This document shows, one piece after another, positions 53,524 through 64,000 of a stretch of DNA of 64,000 bases (position 1 is the first letter of the stretch; each line of letters begins with the position of its first letter). Under the pieces are notes generated by a model. That model ran no database searches and was not told the origin of the DNA. It worked only from the letters and a program-made list of their open reading frames with translations. The position numbers and the translations under genes were made by a program. This DNA is from Williamsia sp. 1135 (lineage in GTDB: Bacteria > Actinomycetota > Actinomycetes > Mycobacteriales > Mycobacteriaceae), in NCBI RefSeq assembly GCF_002095395.1, contig NZ_MJEI01000099.1, positions 108,635-172,634 on the forward strand, in the 5' to 3' direction.

Positions 53524-55107
53524 TCAGGTCGTGCGGATCGCGGCCACGTCGCGCTGAACACTCTGTGCAGTACGTTCGGGCAGTGGCGGGACGGCGGCAG
53601 CGGCTCTTCTCGCGCCGAGATAGGCAACGACCCCACCCACCGCCAGCAGCGCGACTCCGATGATCAGCGCGGCGAGCCAGGCCTCGACCACGGTGGCCAG
53701 AGCCAGCACGCCGAAGGCGACGAGGGCACCACCGCAGAAGACCAGGACACCGAGGCCTGCCGCCGAGATACCGAGACCCAGGCCCAGTCGCGAGCCTTTG
53801 GACTTCACTTCTGCGAGGGCGTTCGTGATCTCCGTGCGAACCAGGGTGCGTAGCTGCGCCTGGAGGCGATCGACGAGTTGAACGACCGTGAGATCGTCAG
53901 CCGCGGCATGGTCTCCGGTGGCCGTTGACTCGTACCGCTGCGGTGGTGTTACCGACGATGTCTCTGGCGGCGTCGGCGCCGAATCATTTGCGTTCGAGGT
54001 CTCCGGGACGGGACCCGCAGTGGAAGAGAGACTTCCGTTGTCGTCGAGAGCATTGTCATCGTCACCGTGGGTCCGCCGCAACTGCCTGCCGCGCTCGACG
54101 AAGTCGGCGTCCTTCTCGGCGTTCTTGTCGGACACCTTGGTGTCGCGGGGAGGCAGCTGCAACGATTTCTCGGCGGGTATACCCGCTTGCAATTGCCGGC
54201 CACGCTCCAGTTCGGCGTCGACTTCGGCGCCGAACAGTAGGGCCAAGTTGGTGATCCACAGCCACAGTAGGAAGACGATGACGCCGGCCAGGGCGCCGTA
54301 GGTCTTGTTGTAGCTACTGAAGTTGGAGACGTACAGGGCGAACAGGACCGAGGCGACGATCCAGGTGACGATTGCCACCGCCGCACCGACGCTGATCCAC
54401 CTGAACTTCGGCTGCTGCACGTTGGGGGTGGCGTAATACAGAATCGCCACCGTCAGGACCACGAAGATGAGCACGATCGGCCAGCGGGCAATGTTCCAGA
54501 CCAGCAGCGCGGTGTCTCCGAGGCCGATGACGTCGCCGATGGACCGTGCGACGGGTCCGCTGATGGCGAGCATCAGTGCCACCGCGGCCGCCATCACGAG
54601 CGCGATGACAGTCACCAGCAGCACCACCGGTCGCAGCTTCCAGATCGGGCGACCTTCGTCGACCTCGTACATCCGGTTCATGGCGCGGCCGAAGGCGCCG
54701 ACGTAACCCGATGCCGACCAGATCGCGCCGACGAGACCGATGATCAGCGTCAGGCCGGCCGACGGCGCGTCCACCAGTTGCTCGACCGGCCCTCGCAGAG
54801 TGTCCACCGCCGACGATGGGCCGAGGTCATCGACCATCTGCAGGACCGAGTCCACCGTCTTCTCGCCTTGACCGAAGATGCCCAACAAGGAGACCAGGGC
54901 GAGTAGCGCAGGAAAAAGTGAGAGAACGGCATAGTACGTCAGCGCGGCGGCCAGGTCGGTGCACTGATCGCGCGAGAATTCGCGAACGACCTTGCGCACC
55001 ACGTAGAAAAAAGACGGCTTGGTCAGATCCGTCGGTGAATCGGGCTTTCGTGGGTCGTCGGGGTCTGGTGTGTTTGCTTCCGTCTTTCTGGCCTGGACTT
55101 CGCTCAT
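53524..55107 (-). CDS. YihY membrane protein fused to a holin-superfamily III-like domain
   Basis: Membrane protein of 527 residues with two parts. Residues about 25-305 form a YihY domain: CTDLAAALTYYAVLSLFPAL, GLVGAIWSASGYVGAFGRAM and GVIVFLLWLWITNLALLFGA. A long charged Ser/Thr/Pro-rich linker (about 320-425) follows. The C-terminal VVQLVDRLQAQLRTLVRTEI and two hydrophobic helices (GLGISAAGLGVLVFCGGALV, VVEAWLAALIIGVALLAVGG) resemble Act_Holin-3/DUF1469 proteins. Start chosen at MSEVQARK. A fusion like this suggests an envelope-linked role; function unknown. Confidence 0.87.
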   Translation of the reverse strand: MSEVQARKTEANTPDPDDPRKPDSPTDLTKPSFFYVVRKVVREFSRDQCTDLAAALTYYAVLSLFPALLALVSLLGIFGQGEKTVDSVLQMVDDLGPSSAVDTLRGPVEQLVDAPSAGLTLIIGLVGAIWSASGYVGAFGRAMNRMYEVDEGRPIWKLRPVVLLVTVIALVMAAAVALMLAISGPVARSIGDVIGLGDTALLVWNIARWPIVLIFVVLTVAILYYATPNVQQPKFRWISVGAAVAIVTWIVASVLFALYVSNFSSYNKTYGALAGVIVFLLWLWITNLALLFGAEVDAELERGRQLQAGIPAEKSLQLPPRDTKVSDKNAEKDADFVERGRQLRRTHGDDDNALDDNGSLSSTAGPVPETSNANDSAPTPPETSSVTPPQRYESTATGDHAAADDLTVVQLVDRLQAQLRTLVRTEITNALAEVKSKGSRLGLGLGISAAGLGVLVFCGGALVAFGVLALATVVEAWLAALIIGVALLAVGGVVAYLGARRAAAAVPPLPERTAQSVQRDVAAIRTT

Positions 55108-55182
55108 GCCAGTGGTTACCCCTGGTGGGTAGACCAGAAACCCAAACCAGCCCACTTGTTTCGGGCGTGAGCGGTCAGTCGG

Positions 55183-55416
55183 TCAGTCGATCTCGAAGTC
55201 GATCAAACGAGCCTCGGCCGCCGCGAAATCATCGATCGCAGCCAGGACGAACGTGGTGAGAACGTCTTCGACCGGGGCCGTCGGGTCGCTGAGCTTGCTG
55301 TCCAGCACCTCGACCGATGAGACGGGCCGCGGCTCCTCCCGGACCCGCGGATGACGTCGCCACAGCGACACCTTGAGTGTCGGGAAGCGCGGCCTCCTGC
55401 GACCTTCCCTGTTCAT
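55183..55416 (-). CDS. Small hypothetical protein
   Basis: Protein of 77 residues, unrecognised. The basic N terminus (REGRRRPRFPTLKVSLWRRH) is followed by an acidic C-terminal half (VEDVLTTFVLAAIDDFAAAE) likely to be helical. It lies upstream of the YihY-holin gene in the same direction with a 75-base gap. Composition and position make coding plausible, but I see no strong ribosome site. Confidence 0.5.
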   Translation of the reverse strand: MNREGRRRPRFPTLKVSLWRRHPRVREEPRPVSSVEVLDSKLSDPTAPVEDVLTTFVLAAIDDFAAAEARLIDFEID

Positions 55417-55485
55417 GATGGCAACGGTATCAAGCGCGGTCAGTCAGCGCCGAGCACGGAAAGCCGGTATGGATCCATCACTCAG

Positions 55486-56358
55486 TCACCAGTCGGCGAT
55501 GACCGGGATGACGCGGTCTCCCAGGATCTCCAGAGGGGTGATCGCCGCGACGTTGGGGACCCACCCGTGGACATGGCTGATCCCGAGGTCGGCGAGGGAT
55601 TTGAGCTGCCCGAGCATGTCGTCGACGCCGGCGCCGTCCGCACCGGGATCGAGCGGGAACATCACGGTTTTCTCGATGGCGTCGTAGTCGGTGCCCAGCG
55701 TCTCGCAGTGTCCGCGAAGAACATTCAATTTTTGCTCCACGTCCGGTCCGCCGAAGAGGTTGCAGGCCTGGGCGTATTGCGCGACCATGCGCAGGGTCTT
55801 CTTCTCTCCACTCCCGCCGATGAGGATCGGTGGGTGAGGACGGCGCAGGGCCTGGGGCACGTTGAGGGTGCTGCCGAGCTTGTAGTGGGTGCCGTCGTAG
55901 GGCCCCCGATCGTCAGTCCACATCTGCAGGCAGATCTGCAGGGTCTCCTCGAGTCGCTCGAACCGTTCGGCAGTGCTGGGGAAGGGCAGGCCGAGGCCGA
56001 CACACTCCTCTTCGTTCCAGGCGGCGCCGATCCCGAGGTAGGCGCGGCCCTTCGACAGCACATCGAGGGTGGTGACCGCCTTGGCCAACAGACCGGGTTC
56101 GCGGTAGACGGTGGCCGTGACCCACGCCAGCAGGTCGACCTTTTCGGTGACCGCGGCGAGGTAGCCGAGCGCGGTGTAGGCCTCGAGCATGTCGGTGTCG
56201 ACGGGGCCCACCGGTCCGATCTGCCAGAGGTGGTCCATCACGCTGATCTTCGCGAAACCCTTCGCCTCGGCGGTCTGGGCGATGGTCACCAGATCGTCCG
56301 CCAGTGCGGGCGGCCCGCCGGGGAAGGTGAAGTCTGCGATGTGCAATCCGAGTTCCAT
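55486..56358 (-). CDS. LLM-class F420-dependent oxidoreductase
   Basis: Luciferase-like protein of 290 residues. Seen are ELGLHIADFTFPGGPPALAD, the start of a TIM barrel, KISVMDHLWQIGPVGPVDTD, KAVTTLDVLSKGRAYLGIGA and RRPHPPILIGGSGEKKTLRM, all characteristic of actinobacterial TIGR03560-type F420-dependent enzymes. I placed the start at MELGLHI, not at the longer open frame. Substrate unknown. Confidence 0.9.
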   Translation of the reverse strand: MELGLHIADFTFPGGPPALADDLVTIAQTAEAKGFAKISVMDHLWQIGPVGPVDTDMLEAYTALGYLAAVTEKVDLLAWVTATVYREPGLLAKAVTTLDVLSKGRAYLGIGAAWNEEECVGLGLPFPSTAERFERLEETLQICLQMWTDDRGPYDGTHYKLGSTLNVPQALRRPHPPILIGGSGEKKTLRMVAQYAQACNLFGGPDVEQKLNVLRGHCETLGTDYDAIEKTVMFPLDPGADGAGVDDMLGQLKSLADLGISHVHGWVPNVAAITPLEILGDRVIPVIADW

Positions 56359-56560
56359 GCATTCAACGCTAACGCCGTTTGTAATCCTTACCCAGGGACT
56401 GAGGATCCTCCCCTCGCGGGCCTGTGGTGTGGTGAGTTCGACCGGGGCCGTCCCGGCAGTTCCGAACATGTTGTGCACCAGAAAGATTCGTGAACAAGGG
56501 TAAAACCCAGAGTGAATCATTTGCCGCGCTTGGAGCTCGCGGCCCTCTCACCTGCGTTTT

Positions 56561-56573
56561 TTGACTGAGTCAA
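56561..56573. promoter_or_regulatory. Candidate FurA operator
   Basis: TTGACTGAGTCAA is a perfect 13-base palindrome in an AT-rich stretch (flanked by TTTT and GAAAA), 43 bases upstream of the furA start. Mycobacterial furA-katG operons are autorepressed by FurA at an AT-rich site just ahead of furA, so this is the obvious candidate. Confidence 0.55.
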
Positions 56574-56616
56574 GAAAACGGCAGACACGGGCAGCATGCT
56601 GTGGTTATCGTTGGGC

Positions 56617-57048
56617 ATGGCCACAGCCCCGGAGAACGCGGAACGCCTTCGCTCTGCCTCGCTCCGCGTGACACGCCCCCGCGTCGCCGTGATGGATGCT
56701 GTCCATGACCACCCGCACGCCGACACCGACACCATCTTCGGTGTTGTGCGCGCAGTGCTCCCGCACGTTTCGCGGCAAGCGGTCTACGACGTTCTCGACG
56801 CCTTGACGTCGGCGCGCTTGGTACGCCGCATTCAGCCCGCCGGGCATGTCGCCCTGTACGAGTCGAGGGTTGGCGACAACCATCACCATGTCGTCTGCCG
56901 CACCTGTGGCGTCGTCGCCGATGCCGACTGTGCCGTCGGAGATGCTCCCTGTCTGACTGCGTCCGACTCTCACGGCTTCCTGCTCGACGAGGCCGAGGTC
57001 ATCTACTGGGGTTTGTGTCCCGATTGCGTGAGTAGCCCACAAGTTTGA
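56617..57048 (+). CDS. furA: Fur family peroxide/iron-responsive repressor FurA
   Basis: Repressor of 143 residues. The N-terminal winged HTH has LRVTRPRVAVMDAVHDHPHA and VSRQAVYDVLDALTSARLVR. The C-terminal metal region has GDNHHHVVCRTCGVVADADC and the late CPDC pair, giving His and two Cys-x2-Cys zinc ligands. Starts at MATAPENAE. It sits 48 bases upstream of katG in the usual actinobacterial furA-katG arrangement and would derepress katG under peroxide. Confidence 0.95.
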   Translation: MATAPENAERLRSASLRVTRPRVAVMDAVHDHPHADTDTIFGVVRAVLPHVSRQAVYDVLDALTSARLVRRIQPAGHVALYESRVGDNHHHVVCRTCGVVADADCAVGDAPCLTASDSHGFLLDEAEVIYWGLCPDCVSSPQV

Positions 57049-59319
<2,271 letters not shown>

Positions 59320-59355
59320 TGTCCCGAGACCGACGCATCTGACGTCGCTCGCACG

Positions 59356-59386
59356 GCACCCCGCTCGCCTCTGGTGAGCGGGGTGC
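59356..59386 (+). terminator. Terminator of furA-katG
   Basis: GCACCCCGCTC (59356-59366) and GAGCGGGGTGC (59376-59386) form an 11-base perfect stem with a nine-base loop, followed by TGTCGTTT. It begins 37 bases after the katG stop. Confidence 0.8.
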
Positions 59387-59449
59387 TGTCGTTTACGGTG
59401 AGAGGGCGGTGCTTGGGGATGAACGAGCTGTTGACAGGAGTGGACCACG

Positions 59450-59731
59450 GTGGACGAAACGTCCGACAAGGCTGAGCGACTGGCTGCGGCGAAGGCCGCG
59501 GGCAGGACCCCGACGTCCGGTGCGCGCTACGCACTGATGGTGGTGGCGTGCATCTTTCAGGCGCTTGTCGCGGTGTTCACGCTGATCCTGCTCGTGGACA
59601 CCACGATGAACTCGACCAGCTCAGTAGGCACCAAGGCCGTCGTCTTCGTCGTCATGCTGGCGGTGATCCTGGGTTTTTCCGCCGGAACGGTGATCACCGC
59701 CCGCTCGCTGTCGCGCCGGGCCATCGTCTGA
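59450..59731 (+). CDS. Small two-helix membrane protein
   Basis: Protein of 93 residues, unrecognised. Two membrane segments, YALMVVACIFQALVAVFTLI and AVVFVVMLAVILGFSAGTVI, follow a charged cytoplasmic N terminus (DETSDKAERLAAAKAAGR). GTG start with CAGGAG upstream. Its stop abuts the stop of the convergent GlxA-type regulator with no gap. Confidence 0.75.
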   Translation: MDETSDKAERLAAAKAAGRTPTSGARYALMVVACIFQALVAVFTLILLVDTTMNSTSSVGTKAVVFVVMLAVILGFSAGTVITARSLSRRAIV

Positions 59732-60685
59732 TCAGGCAGCGGGTCCGGCAAACTGCCGTCGATACGCCGTAGGAGTGGTGGAGTACGCAGACATGAAGTT
59801 CTGTCGAAAGGTGACCGCGCTGCCGAAGCCGCAGGCGGTAGCGATCTCGTCGACGCTCCAGTCTGTCGTCTCCAGTAGCAGCCGCGTAGAGTTGAGCCGC
59901 TGTTCGAGAATCCACCGGGCCGGTGTTGTTGCTGTGGCACTTCGGAACTGGCGCACGAAGCTGCGGCGACTCGTCCTGGCCTCGTCGGCCAGTCTGTCGA
60001 CCGTGAGCGGTTCGTGTAGCCGGCTCAGGGCCCACTCCTGAACTCTCGAAATGGCGGTGTCAGTGGCCGCGCGGGCGAGTGGGCGCTCGATGTACCGCGC
60101 TTGACCGCCGTCCCGGTGTGGCGCGACCACCAGGCTGCGCGCCACCCGCGTCGCGGTGGCGGAACCGAGGTGCTTGCGGACGAGGTGAAGGCATGCGTCG
60201 ATCGCAGAGACCGTGCCTGCCGAAGTCAGTACGTCCCCGTGGTCGATGTACAGAACGGATTCGTCCGACGTCATGCCCGGACGTCGTGCGGCGAGCTGGG
60301 GCATCATCTCCCAGTGGGTCACTGCCGAGCGCCCGTCGAGGAGTCCGGTGTCCACGACGGCGAACGCGCCGAGGCACAGACCGGCGATCGTCGCGCCGCG
60401 GCGGTGCGCTGCCTCGAGCTGGCTGCGCAGCAGATCGCTGACCGCGGGAAGGGCGGCCGGCCAGGATGGGATCACGACGATGTCGGCCCAGTCGACTGTT
60501 TCCGGACCCGCCACCTCGCCGATCGGGTACCCCTCGACTGTCCGGACCGAGCCTGGCCGATCGGACCACAGCCGGGTCTCCCAGTCGGCGGCCAACTCGA
60601 GCCGCACCACTTCTCCGAACACCATCAGCGGCGCGGCGAGATGGAACATGGTGATGTTGTCGAAGGCGTAGATGGCGATGCGCAC
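59732..60685 (-). CDS. GlxA-type AraC regulator (DJ-1/PfpI plus AraC HTH)
   Basis: Regulator of 317 residues. The N-terminal DJ-1/PfpI-like domain (about 1-170) includes ATIAGLCLGAFAVVDTGLLD, whose Cys is at the nucleophile elbow. The C-terminal AraC HTH (about 215-310) has LTVDRLADEARTSRRSFVRQ and DEIATACGFGSAVTFRQNFM. It is divergent from an isochorismatase-family hydrolase across a 140-base gap, a common pairing, and probably controls it. Effector unknown. Confidence 0.92.
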   Translation of the reverse strand: MRIAIYAFDNITMFHLAAPLMVFGEVVRLELAADWETRLWSDRPGSVRTVEGYPIGEVAGPETVDWADIVVIPSWPAALPAVSDLLRSQLEAAHRRGATIAGLCLGAFAVVDTGLLDGRSAVTHWEMMPQLAARRPGMTSDESVLYIDHGDVLTSAGTVSAIDACLHLVRKHLGSATATRVARSLVVAPHRDGGQARYIERPLARAATDTAISRVQEWALSRLHEPLTVDRLADEARTSRRSFVRQFRSATATTPARWILEQRLNSTRLLLETTDWSVDEIATACGFGSAVTFRQNFMSAYSTTPTAYRRQFAGPAA

Positions 60686-60825
60686 AATTGCTCCCAGGGT
60701 GGCCCGATCTCATCGAAAGTATGCATCCATGCCACTGTCGGCGCCACCCTTGCTGCTCGACAATGGAGGAACCGCACCCGTTCGAGGTGCGACACCGAGT
60801 CCGATCTCAGTTTGAGGAGTGAACA

Positions 60826-61461
60826 ATGACTGCACCTCGCCGCGCGTTGATCGTCGTGGACATCCAGCAGGAGTATTTCGAAGGGCCTTTGGAGATCCAG
60901 TACCCGCCGCGTGAGGAATCGCTGTCCAACACGGTGAACGCGATTGCGGTGGCCCGTGACAACGACGTGCCGGTGGTCGTAGTTCAACATCAGATGCCCG
61001 AGGGTGCACCGGTGTTCGTCGAGGGATCGACGGGCTGGTCGTTGCATCCCGACATCGAGGCGGTCCTCGACCCGGCGACCAAGCGGGTCCACAAGGTCTA
61101 CGGGAGCGTGTTTGCCGGCACGGACGTCGCAGAGTGGTTGCGCGCGAACGACCTCGACACCATCACGATCGCCGGGTACATGGCGAACAACTGCGACCTG
61201 GCAACCGCTGTCGAAGCCGAGGGATTGGGCTTCGCCGCCGAGATCCTCTCCGATGCCAGTGGCGCGATACACCTGGCGAACGAAGCCGGAGAAGTGTCCG
61301 CAGAGTCGCTCCACTCGACGCTGATGGTTCTGTTGCAGTCGAACTTTGCGGCGGTCACCACTACGGCGCAATGGACTGATGCGGTCCGGGCCGGGACCGA
61401 CTTGCCGAAGAGCAACCTGGTGGAATCCGCACTGCAGGGCCGTTCGATTGCGGCCCGCTGA
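60826..61461 (+). CDS. Isochorismatase family cysteine hydrolase
   Basis: Hydrolase of 211 residues. The catalytic Asp is in RALIVVDIQQEYFEG, the Lys in KVYGSVFAGT and the catalytic Cys in IAGYMANNCDLATAVEAEGL. These fit nicotinamidase/isochorismatase-like amidases. GAGGAG precedes the ATG. Substrate unknown; likely regulated by the divergent GlxA-type protein. Confidence 0.9.
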   Translation: MTAPRRALIVVDIQQEYFEGPLEIQYPPREESLSNTVNAIAVARDNDVPVVVVQHQMPEGAPVFVEGSTGWSLHPDIEAVLDPATKRVHKVYGSVFAGTDVAEWLRANDLDTITIAGYMANNCDLATAVEAEGLGFAAEILSDASGAIHLANEAGEVSAESLHSTLMVLLQSNFAAVTTTAQWTDAVRAGTDLPKSNLVESALQGRSIAAR

Positions 61462-61464
61462 ACC

Positions 61465-61911
61465 TCAGTTGCTGTAAACCCTTGTGATGCTGATGAATAT
61501 GACCGCGCGGCCTTGTTGGGCCATCACGCGGTCGTATTCGTCCCAGTCGTCGTGGGTGCCGCCTGCGGCAATGAAGACCTCCCGACGCAACCCGCGCAGT
61601 CGTTCGTCGTCGAGCCACGGCTGAGGGTCCTCTGGACCAGCGATCTCCGCGGTGCCCTCAACCGTTGCCCACTTCCAGTCCTGGCGGAATGTCGTGGTGA
61701 CCTGGGGGCGGGCCCGTAAGTTGTTCAGTTTGACCTTCCCGTACGTGACGAACCCGAGAACCGATTCGCCGGTGTCGGGGTGGGGGAGCAGACCGACGTT
61801 GACCATCGAAGACTGAATGGTGTTGTCCGCGCGAAGGGTGGCGACAATCGCCAGACCGTTGTCGTCGCGGGAAAGCGCCACCGCGTCCTCGACGGTGTGA
61901 AGTGCGGTCAT
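61465..61911 (-). CDS. PPOX-class F420/flavin-binding protein (TIGR03618-like)
   Basis: Split-barrel protein of 148 residues. Seen are GLAIVATLRADNTIQSSMVN and NNLRARPQVTTTFRQDWKWA, TVEGTAEI, typical of actinobacterial PPOX-class F420-dependent enzymes. The late ISITRVYSN ends like family members. Such proteins reduce diverse quinones or tetrapyrroles; substrate unknown. Convergent with the isochorismatase gene with a three-base gap. Confidence 0.88.
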   Translation of the reverse strand: MTALHTVEDAVALSRDDNGLAIVATLRADNTIQSSMVNVGLLPHPDTGESVLGFVTYGKVKLNNLRARPQVTTTFRQDWKWATVEGTAEIAGPEDPQPWLDDERLRGLRREVFIAAGGTHDDWDEYDRVMAQQGRAVIFISITRVYSN

Positions 61912-61957
61912 GGTCAGGCTCCTTCTGTCGATCGGCCGGGAGATCGGCGGTCAGTGT

Positions 61958-62251
61958 TCATTCTGCCGAATCAGGTCGGGCCACATCGGTCTCCCAACGT
62001 GCTCGCCTCTCCTCGTCTGTCTGTTCCCACCAGGGGGTGCCGCGCTCACCGAGCGCGACCTTCGCGGCCTGGACACCGGCCCGCGATTTCGCCGCCCCTT
62101 CGGTTCGGCGGACCTCCCGCCGCCACGCCATGAGTATCGACCTCAGTTCAGCGTTCCGCTCCTCGGGGATCGCGGGATCCGTCGCGCGCCATCGGCGCCC
62201 CTTCACCACGATGTAGCGTCCGTCTTCTGTGTGCTCGGGGCCATCCGCCAT
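61958..62251 (-). CDS. Conserved hypothetical protein of the biopolymer-transporter-Tol-like type
   Basis: Protein of 97 residues. The N-terminal EDGRYIVVKGRRWRATDPAI and AELRSILMAWRREVRRTEGA look like a small actinobacterial family often labelled biopolymer transporter Tol, though nothing here supports a transport role. No membrane segment. Start chosen at MADGPEHT. It is 46 bases upstream of the PPOX gene, so cotranscription is possible. Confidence 0.7.
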   Translation of the reverse strand: MADGPEHTEDGRYIVVKGRRWRATDPAIPEERNAELRSILMAWRREVRRTEGAAKSRAGVQAAKVALGERGTPWWEQTDEERRARWETDVARPDSAE

Positions 62252-62343
62252 TGATCCAGGTTGCCAGATGCAGCGACATCGGGCCAAGGTTCACGATCTG
62301 ACGCCCCGTCCGACAGAAGCACACCGTTCAGTCATATGCACAC

Positions 62344-62384
62344 GTTGCATAGGCTGTTGCCTAATCCCGCGGGCGTGTTTGATC
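62344..62384 (+). repeat. IS left terminal inverted repeat
   Basis: Starts GTTGCATAGGCTGTTGCC, matching the right end at 16-17 of the first 18 bases, then shares GCGGGCG and GTGTTTG in order. Confidence 0.65.
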
Positions 62385-62435
62385 GTGGGGGTTCGTGGCC
62401 CGGTCGGGGATTGGGCCGGGGCCGTGGCCCCGGGG

Positions 62436-63928
62436 TCAGATGGTGGCGAGGTTGTTGACTTTCACGTAGCGCAGGAAGTTGGTGGCTGCGGCGGCGAGGA
62501 TGAGTTCAGATTGTGCAGCTGCGAGGCCGCGTCGGGCGAATCGTCGTAGGGTTCGTCGGTCTTTGAGGTGGGCGTTGACGGGTTCGATGATCCCTGCGCG
62601 TTGGCGGTAGTGGGCGGTTCCTTCGTCGGTGCCGATGCGTTCTTGCATCTCTTCGATGGCGGTCCGGTCGTATTTCCCGGGCTGGGTGACTGCCGTTTTC
62701 TTCGATGTTGCAACATCTTTGGCTTTGCCGGGCGCGATGAGTCTGTTGGGTCCGGCGGCGGCGAGGTTCTCTCGTGAGAAGTAGCCGGCGTCGGCAAGGA
62801 CGGTCCCGATGACCCGATCGTGACCGGCGGCGGCGAGCTCGCTCAACGTTTGCTCGACGGCGGCGACCGTCGGTATGTACTCGCCAATATCGATGCCGCG
62901 GTCGGTGACATACGCGGCGAGGATGAGGTGATCTTCGGAGACGGCCAGCTGGGCGTTATAGGCCTGCCGGAACCCGAATCGGGTCTTCATGAGCCGGGAC
63001 TGCGGGTCGGTAAGGTTGCGTTTTCGGACTGGTTTGGAAGCGTTCCGGCGCTCGAGCGCGGCCCGCGCATTGATCAGGTTCTGCCGGGCTTTGAGCACGT
63101 TGACATTGCGATCGGGATGCACCGCCCGGCGTCCGGCCGGGCGCCGTCCTTGCGCGAGTACCTGCTGCTGAGCGGTGTAGATGGCGGTCGACTCTTCGGT
63201 GAGACGGCGTTCTTTGGCCTCAGCACGCTCGACCCTACGTATCGTCATCTTTGCTGCACTGCTGGGTCGTTCGCGGCGATCTTTCTCGATCGAGGCCAGC
63301 GCTTCAGCGATCGCAGCTTGGCGAGTGGCCCTCGACTGCAACCGCGGCGGAGTCTGATCGCCTGGGTCGTCGAGATCTTCTTGATCATCGACAGCAGCCG
63401 CTTCGGCGACGATCTCGCTCGCCATCTCTCGCAGTCTGGCTTCGGTTTTGTTCGCATCGATACTGGCGTTGGCTTCGATCTTGGTGCCATCGACGGCGAT
63501 GGTCCCGACCTTGACCATCCCTGCCGCCGCACACAGCTGCAGGACCTGGGTAACAGGCTGGTGAAGTGGGTTTCCTGGTCTTTGCGGAACCGGGCGATGA
63601 CGGTGTGATCAGGGGCGTGTTGGGCGCACGCGACCCGGAACGCGACGTCGGTGTGGCAGCGTCGTTCGATCATCCGGGAGGACCGCTCCCCGACGCAGTA
63701 GGCATAGAACAGCAGCACCAACATCATGTCCGGGTCGTAACCGCGCCGTCCGGCGTTTGAATCGGCCGTGGCCCGACGCTTACGCCGGCCATGAAACGCC
63801 GAGGTATCCAGCGCCTGAACAATATCGGCGATCAGCCACACCAGATGACCGGGCGGCAACCACTCCCGCATATCCGGCGGCAACAGAAACTGCTGATCAC
63901 GATCAGCATGGATGTACGACTTGGCCAC
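62436..63928 (-). pseudogene. IS1182-family transposase, frameshifted
   Basis: DDE transposase in two frames. The first part, from a GTG at 63928, has HADRDQQFLLPPDMREWLPP, GYDPDMMLVLLFYAYCVGER and SSRMIERRCHTDVAFRVA, typical of IS1182/DUF772. It leaves frame after ETHFTSLL near 63552. The rest reads from about 63518 with VGTIAVDGTKIEANASID, then GTVLADAGYFSRENLAAAG, and RAGIIEPVNAHLKDRRTLRR near the C terminus. One missing A in the plus-strand GGTAACAGG would join them. I see no slippery heptamer supporting programmed frameshifting, so inactive transposase or a consensus error is more likely. Confidence 0.8.
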
Positions 63929-63936
63929 ACCAGAAT

Positions 63937-64000
63937 TCTTGCACCAAACACGCCGAATCGCGGGCGTTACCGCCCGCGATTCGGCAACAGCCTCTGCAAC
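63937..64000 (-). repeat. IS right terminal inverted repeat
   Basis: The reverse complement reads GTTGCAGAGGCTGTTGCC and later GTGTTTGGTGCAAG, aligning with the left end, but interrupted by an extra hairpin (63952-63985). Confidence 0.65.
63952..63985. repeat. Subterminal 15-base-arm hairpin in the IS right end
   Basis: GCCGAATCGCGGGCG pairs perfectly with the segment at 63971-63985 around the loop TTAC. It is just upstream of the transposase start, where it could block transcription entering the element from outside. Confidence 0.7.

Larger units (their letters stand above)
62344..64000 (-). mobile_element. IS1182-family insertion sequence (possibly complete to the window edge)
   Basis: About 1.66 kb bounded by related inverted ends. 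The left end begins GTTGCATAGGCTGTTGCC, and the reverse complement of the right end begins GTTGCAGAGGCTGTTGCC; both continue AATC...GCGGGCG...GTGTTTG. One transposase gene fills the interior. Whether further bases belong to the right end, and what target duplication exists, cannot be seen because the window stops there. Confidence 0.75.

Noticed and set aside
63500..63560. Programmed translational frameshift in the transposase
   Set aside because: No slippery heptamer or stimulatory structure is apparent at the break, and other genes in the window show similar single-base breaks.
62820..63608. A 262-codon plus-strand open frame inside the IS element
   Set aside because: It is antisense to well-conserved transposase sequence and lacks motifs of its own.

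Overview
The window is high-GC actinobacterial DNA, most likely from a mycolic-acid-containing member of the Mycobacteriales such as Gordonia, Williamsia or Rhodococcus. This is inferred from a WS/DGAT-type acyltransferase, a DesA3-like acyl desaturase with its reductase, a truncated mycolyltransferase-like esterase, two F420-type LLM oxidoreductases, mycothiol-type DinB-fold proteins, three GAF-ANTAR regulators and a furA-katG pair. No rRNA, tRNA or CRISPR array was seen.

Layout. 1-3.5 kb: leftward iron-siderophore ABC operon (ATPase, binding lipoprotein, fused FecCD permease) behind an IdeR/DtxR-like iron box, then an AraC regulator. 4.5-8.1 kb: thiolase and 3-oxoacid CoA-transferase operon divergent from an IclR regulator. 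8.2-9.5 kb: two DinB-fold proteins. 9.7-15.5 kb: a tightly coupled mycosporine-like amino acid (MAA, UV sunscreen) operon: HAD-like protein, mysA, mysB, mysC, mysD and a TauD/TfdA-type dioxygenase. 15.5-21.3 kb: phosphonate uptake and catabolism locus (PhnX-like hydrolase, GntR/UTRA regulator, FAD oxidoreductase, PhnD-C-E transporter, truncated alcohol dehydrogenase) that ends in a chimeric junction with a truncated esterase. 21.8-28.6 kb: monomeric isocitrate dehydrogenase, MarR regulator, ClC channel, and a DGPF/ECF42-type sigma pair. 28.8-37 kb: two TetR-controlled lipid/hydrolase groups whose palindromic operators can be read directly. 37-56.4 kb: stress and signalling region with two STAS proteins, three GAF-ANTAR proteins, a PAS-GGDEF-degenerate EAL protein, two YihY proteins (one fused to a holin-like domain), a carotenoid-type desaturase, the DesA3-like system and a solitary ketosynthase. 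56.6-62.3 kb: furA-katG, a GlxA-type regulator with an isochorismatase, and a PPOX protein. 62.3-64.0 kb: an IS1182-type insertion sequence whose right inverted repeat reaches the window edge.

The most interesting system is the MAA operon. DDGS, O-methyltransferase, ATP-grasp and D-Ala-D-Ala-ligase-like genes would build a shinorine/porphyra-type MAA. The appended TauD-type dioxygenase and the HAD-like protein lacking both motif-I aspartates are not part of the standard four-gene set. A second theme is broken reading frames: single-base frame changes in the siderophore-binding protein (two that compensate), the WS/DGAT gene, the CDP-alcohol transferase and the transposase, plus two 3'-truncations. 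Some of these may be consensus errors rather than real decay.
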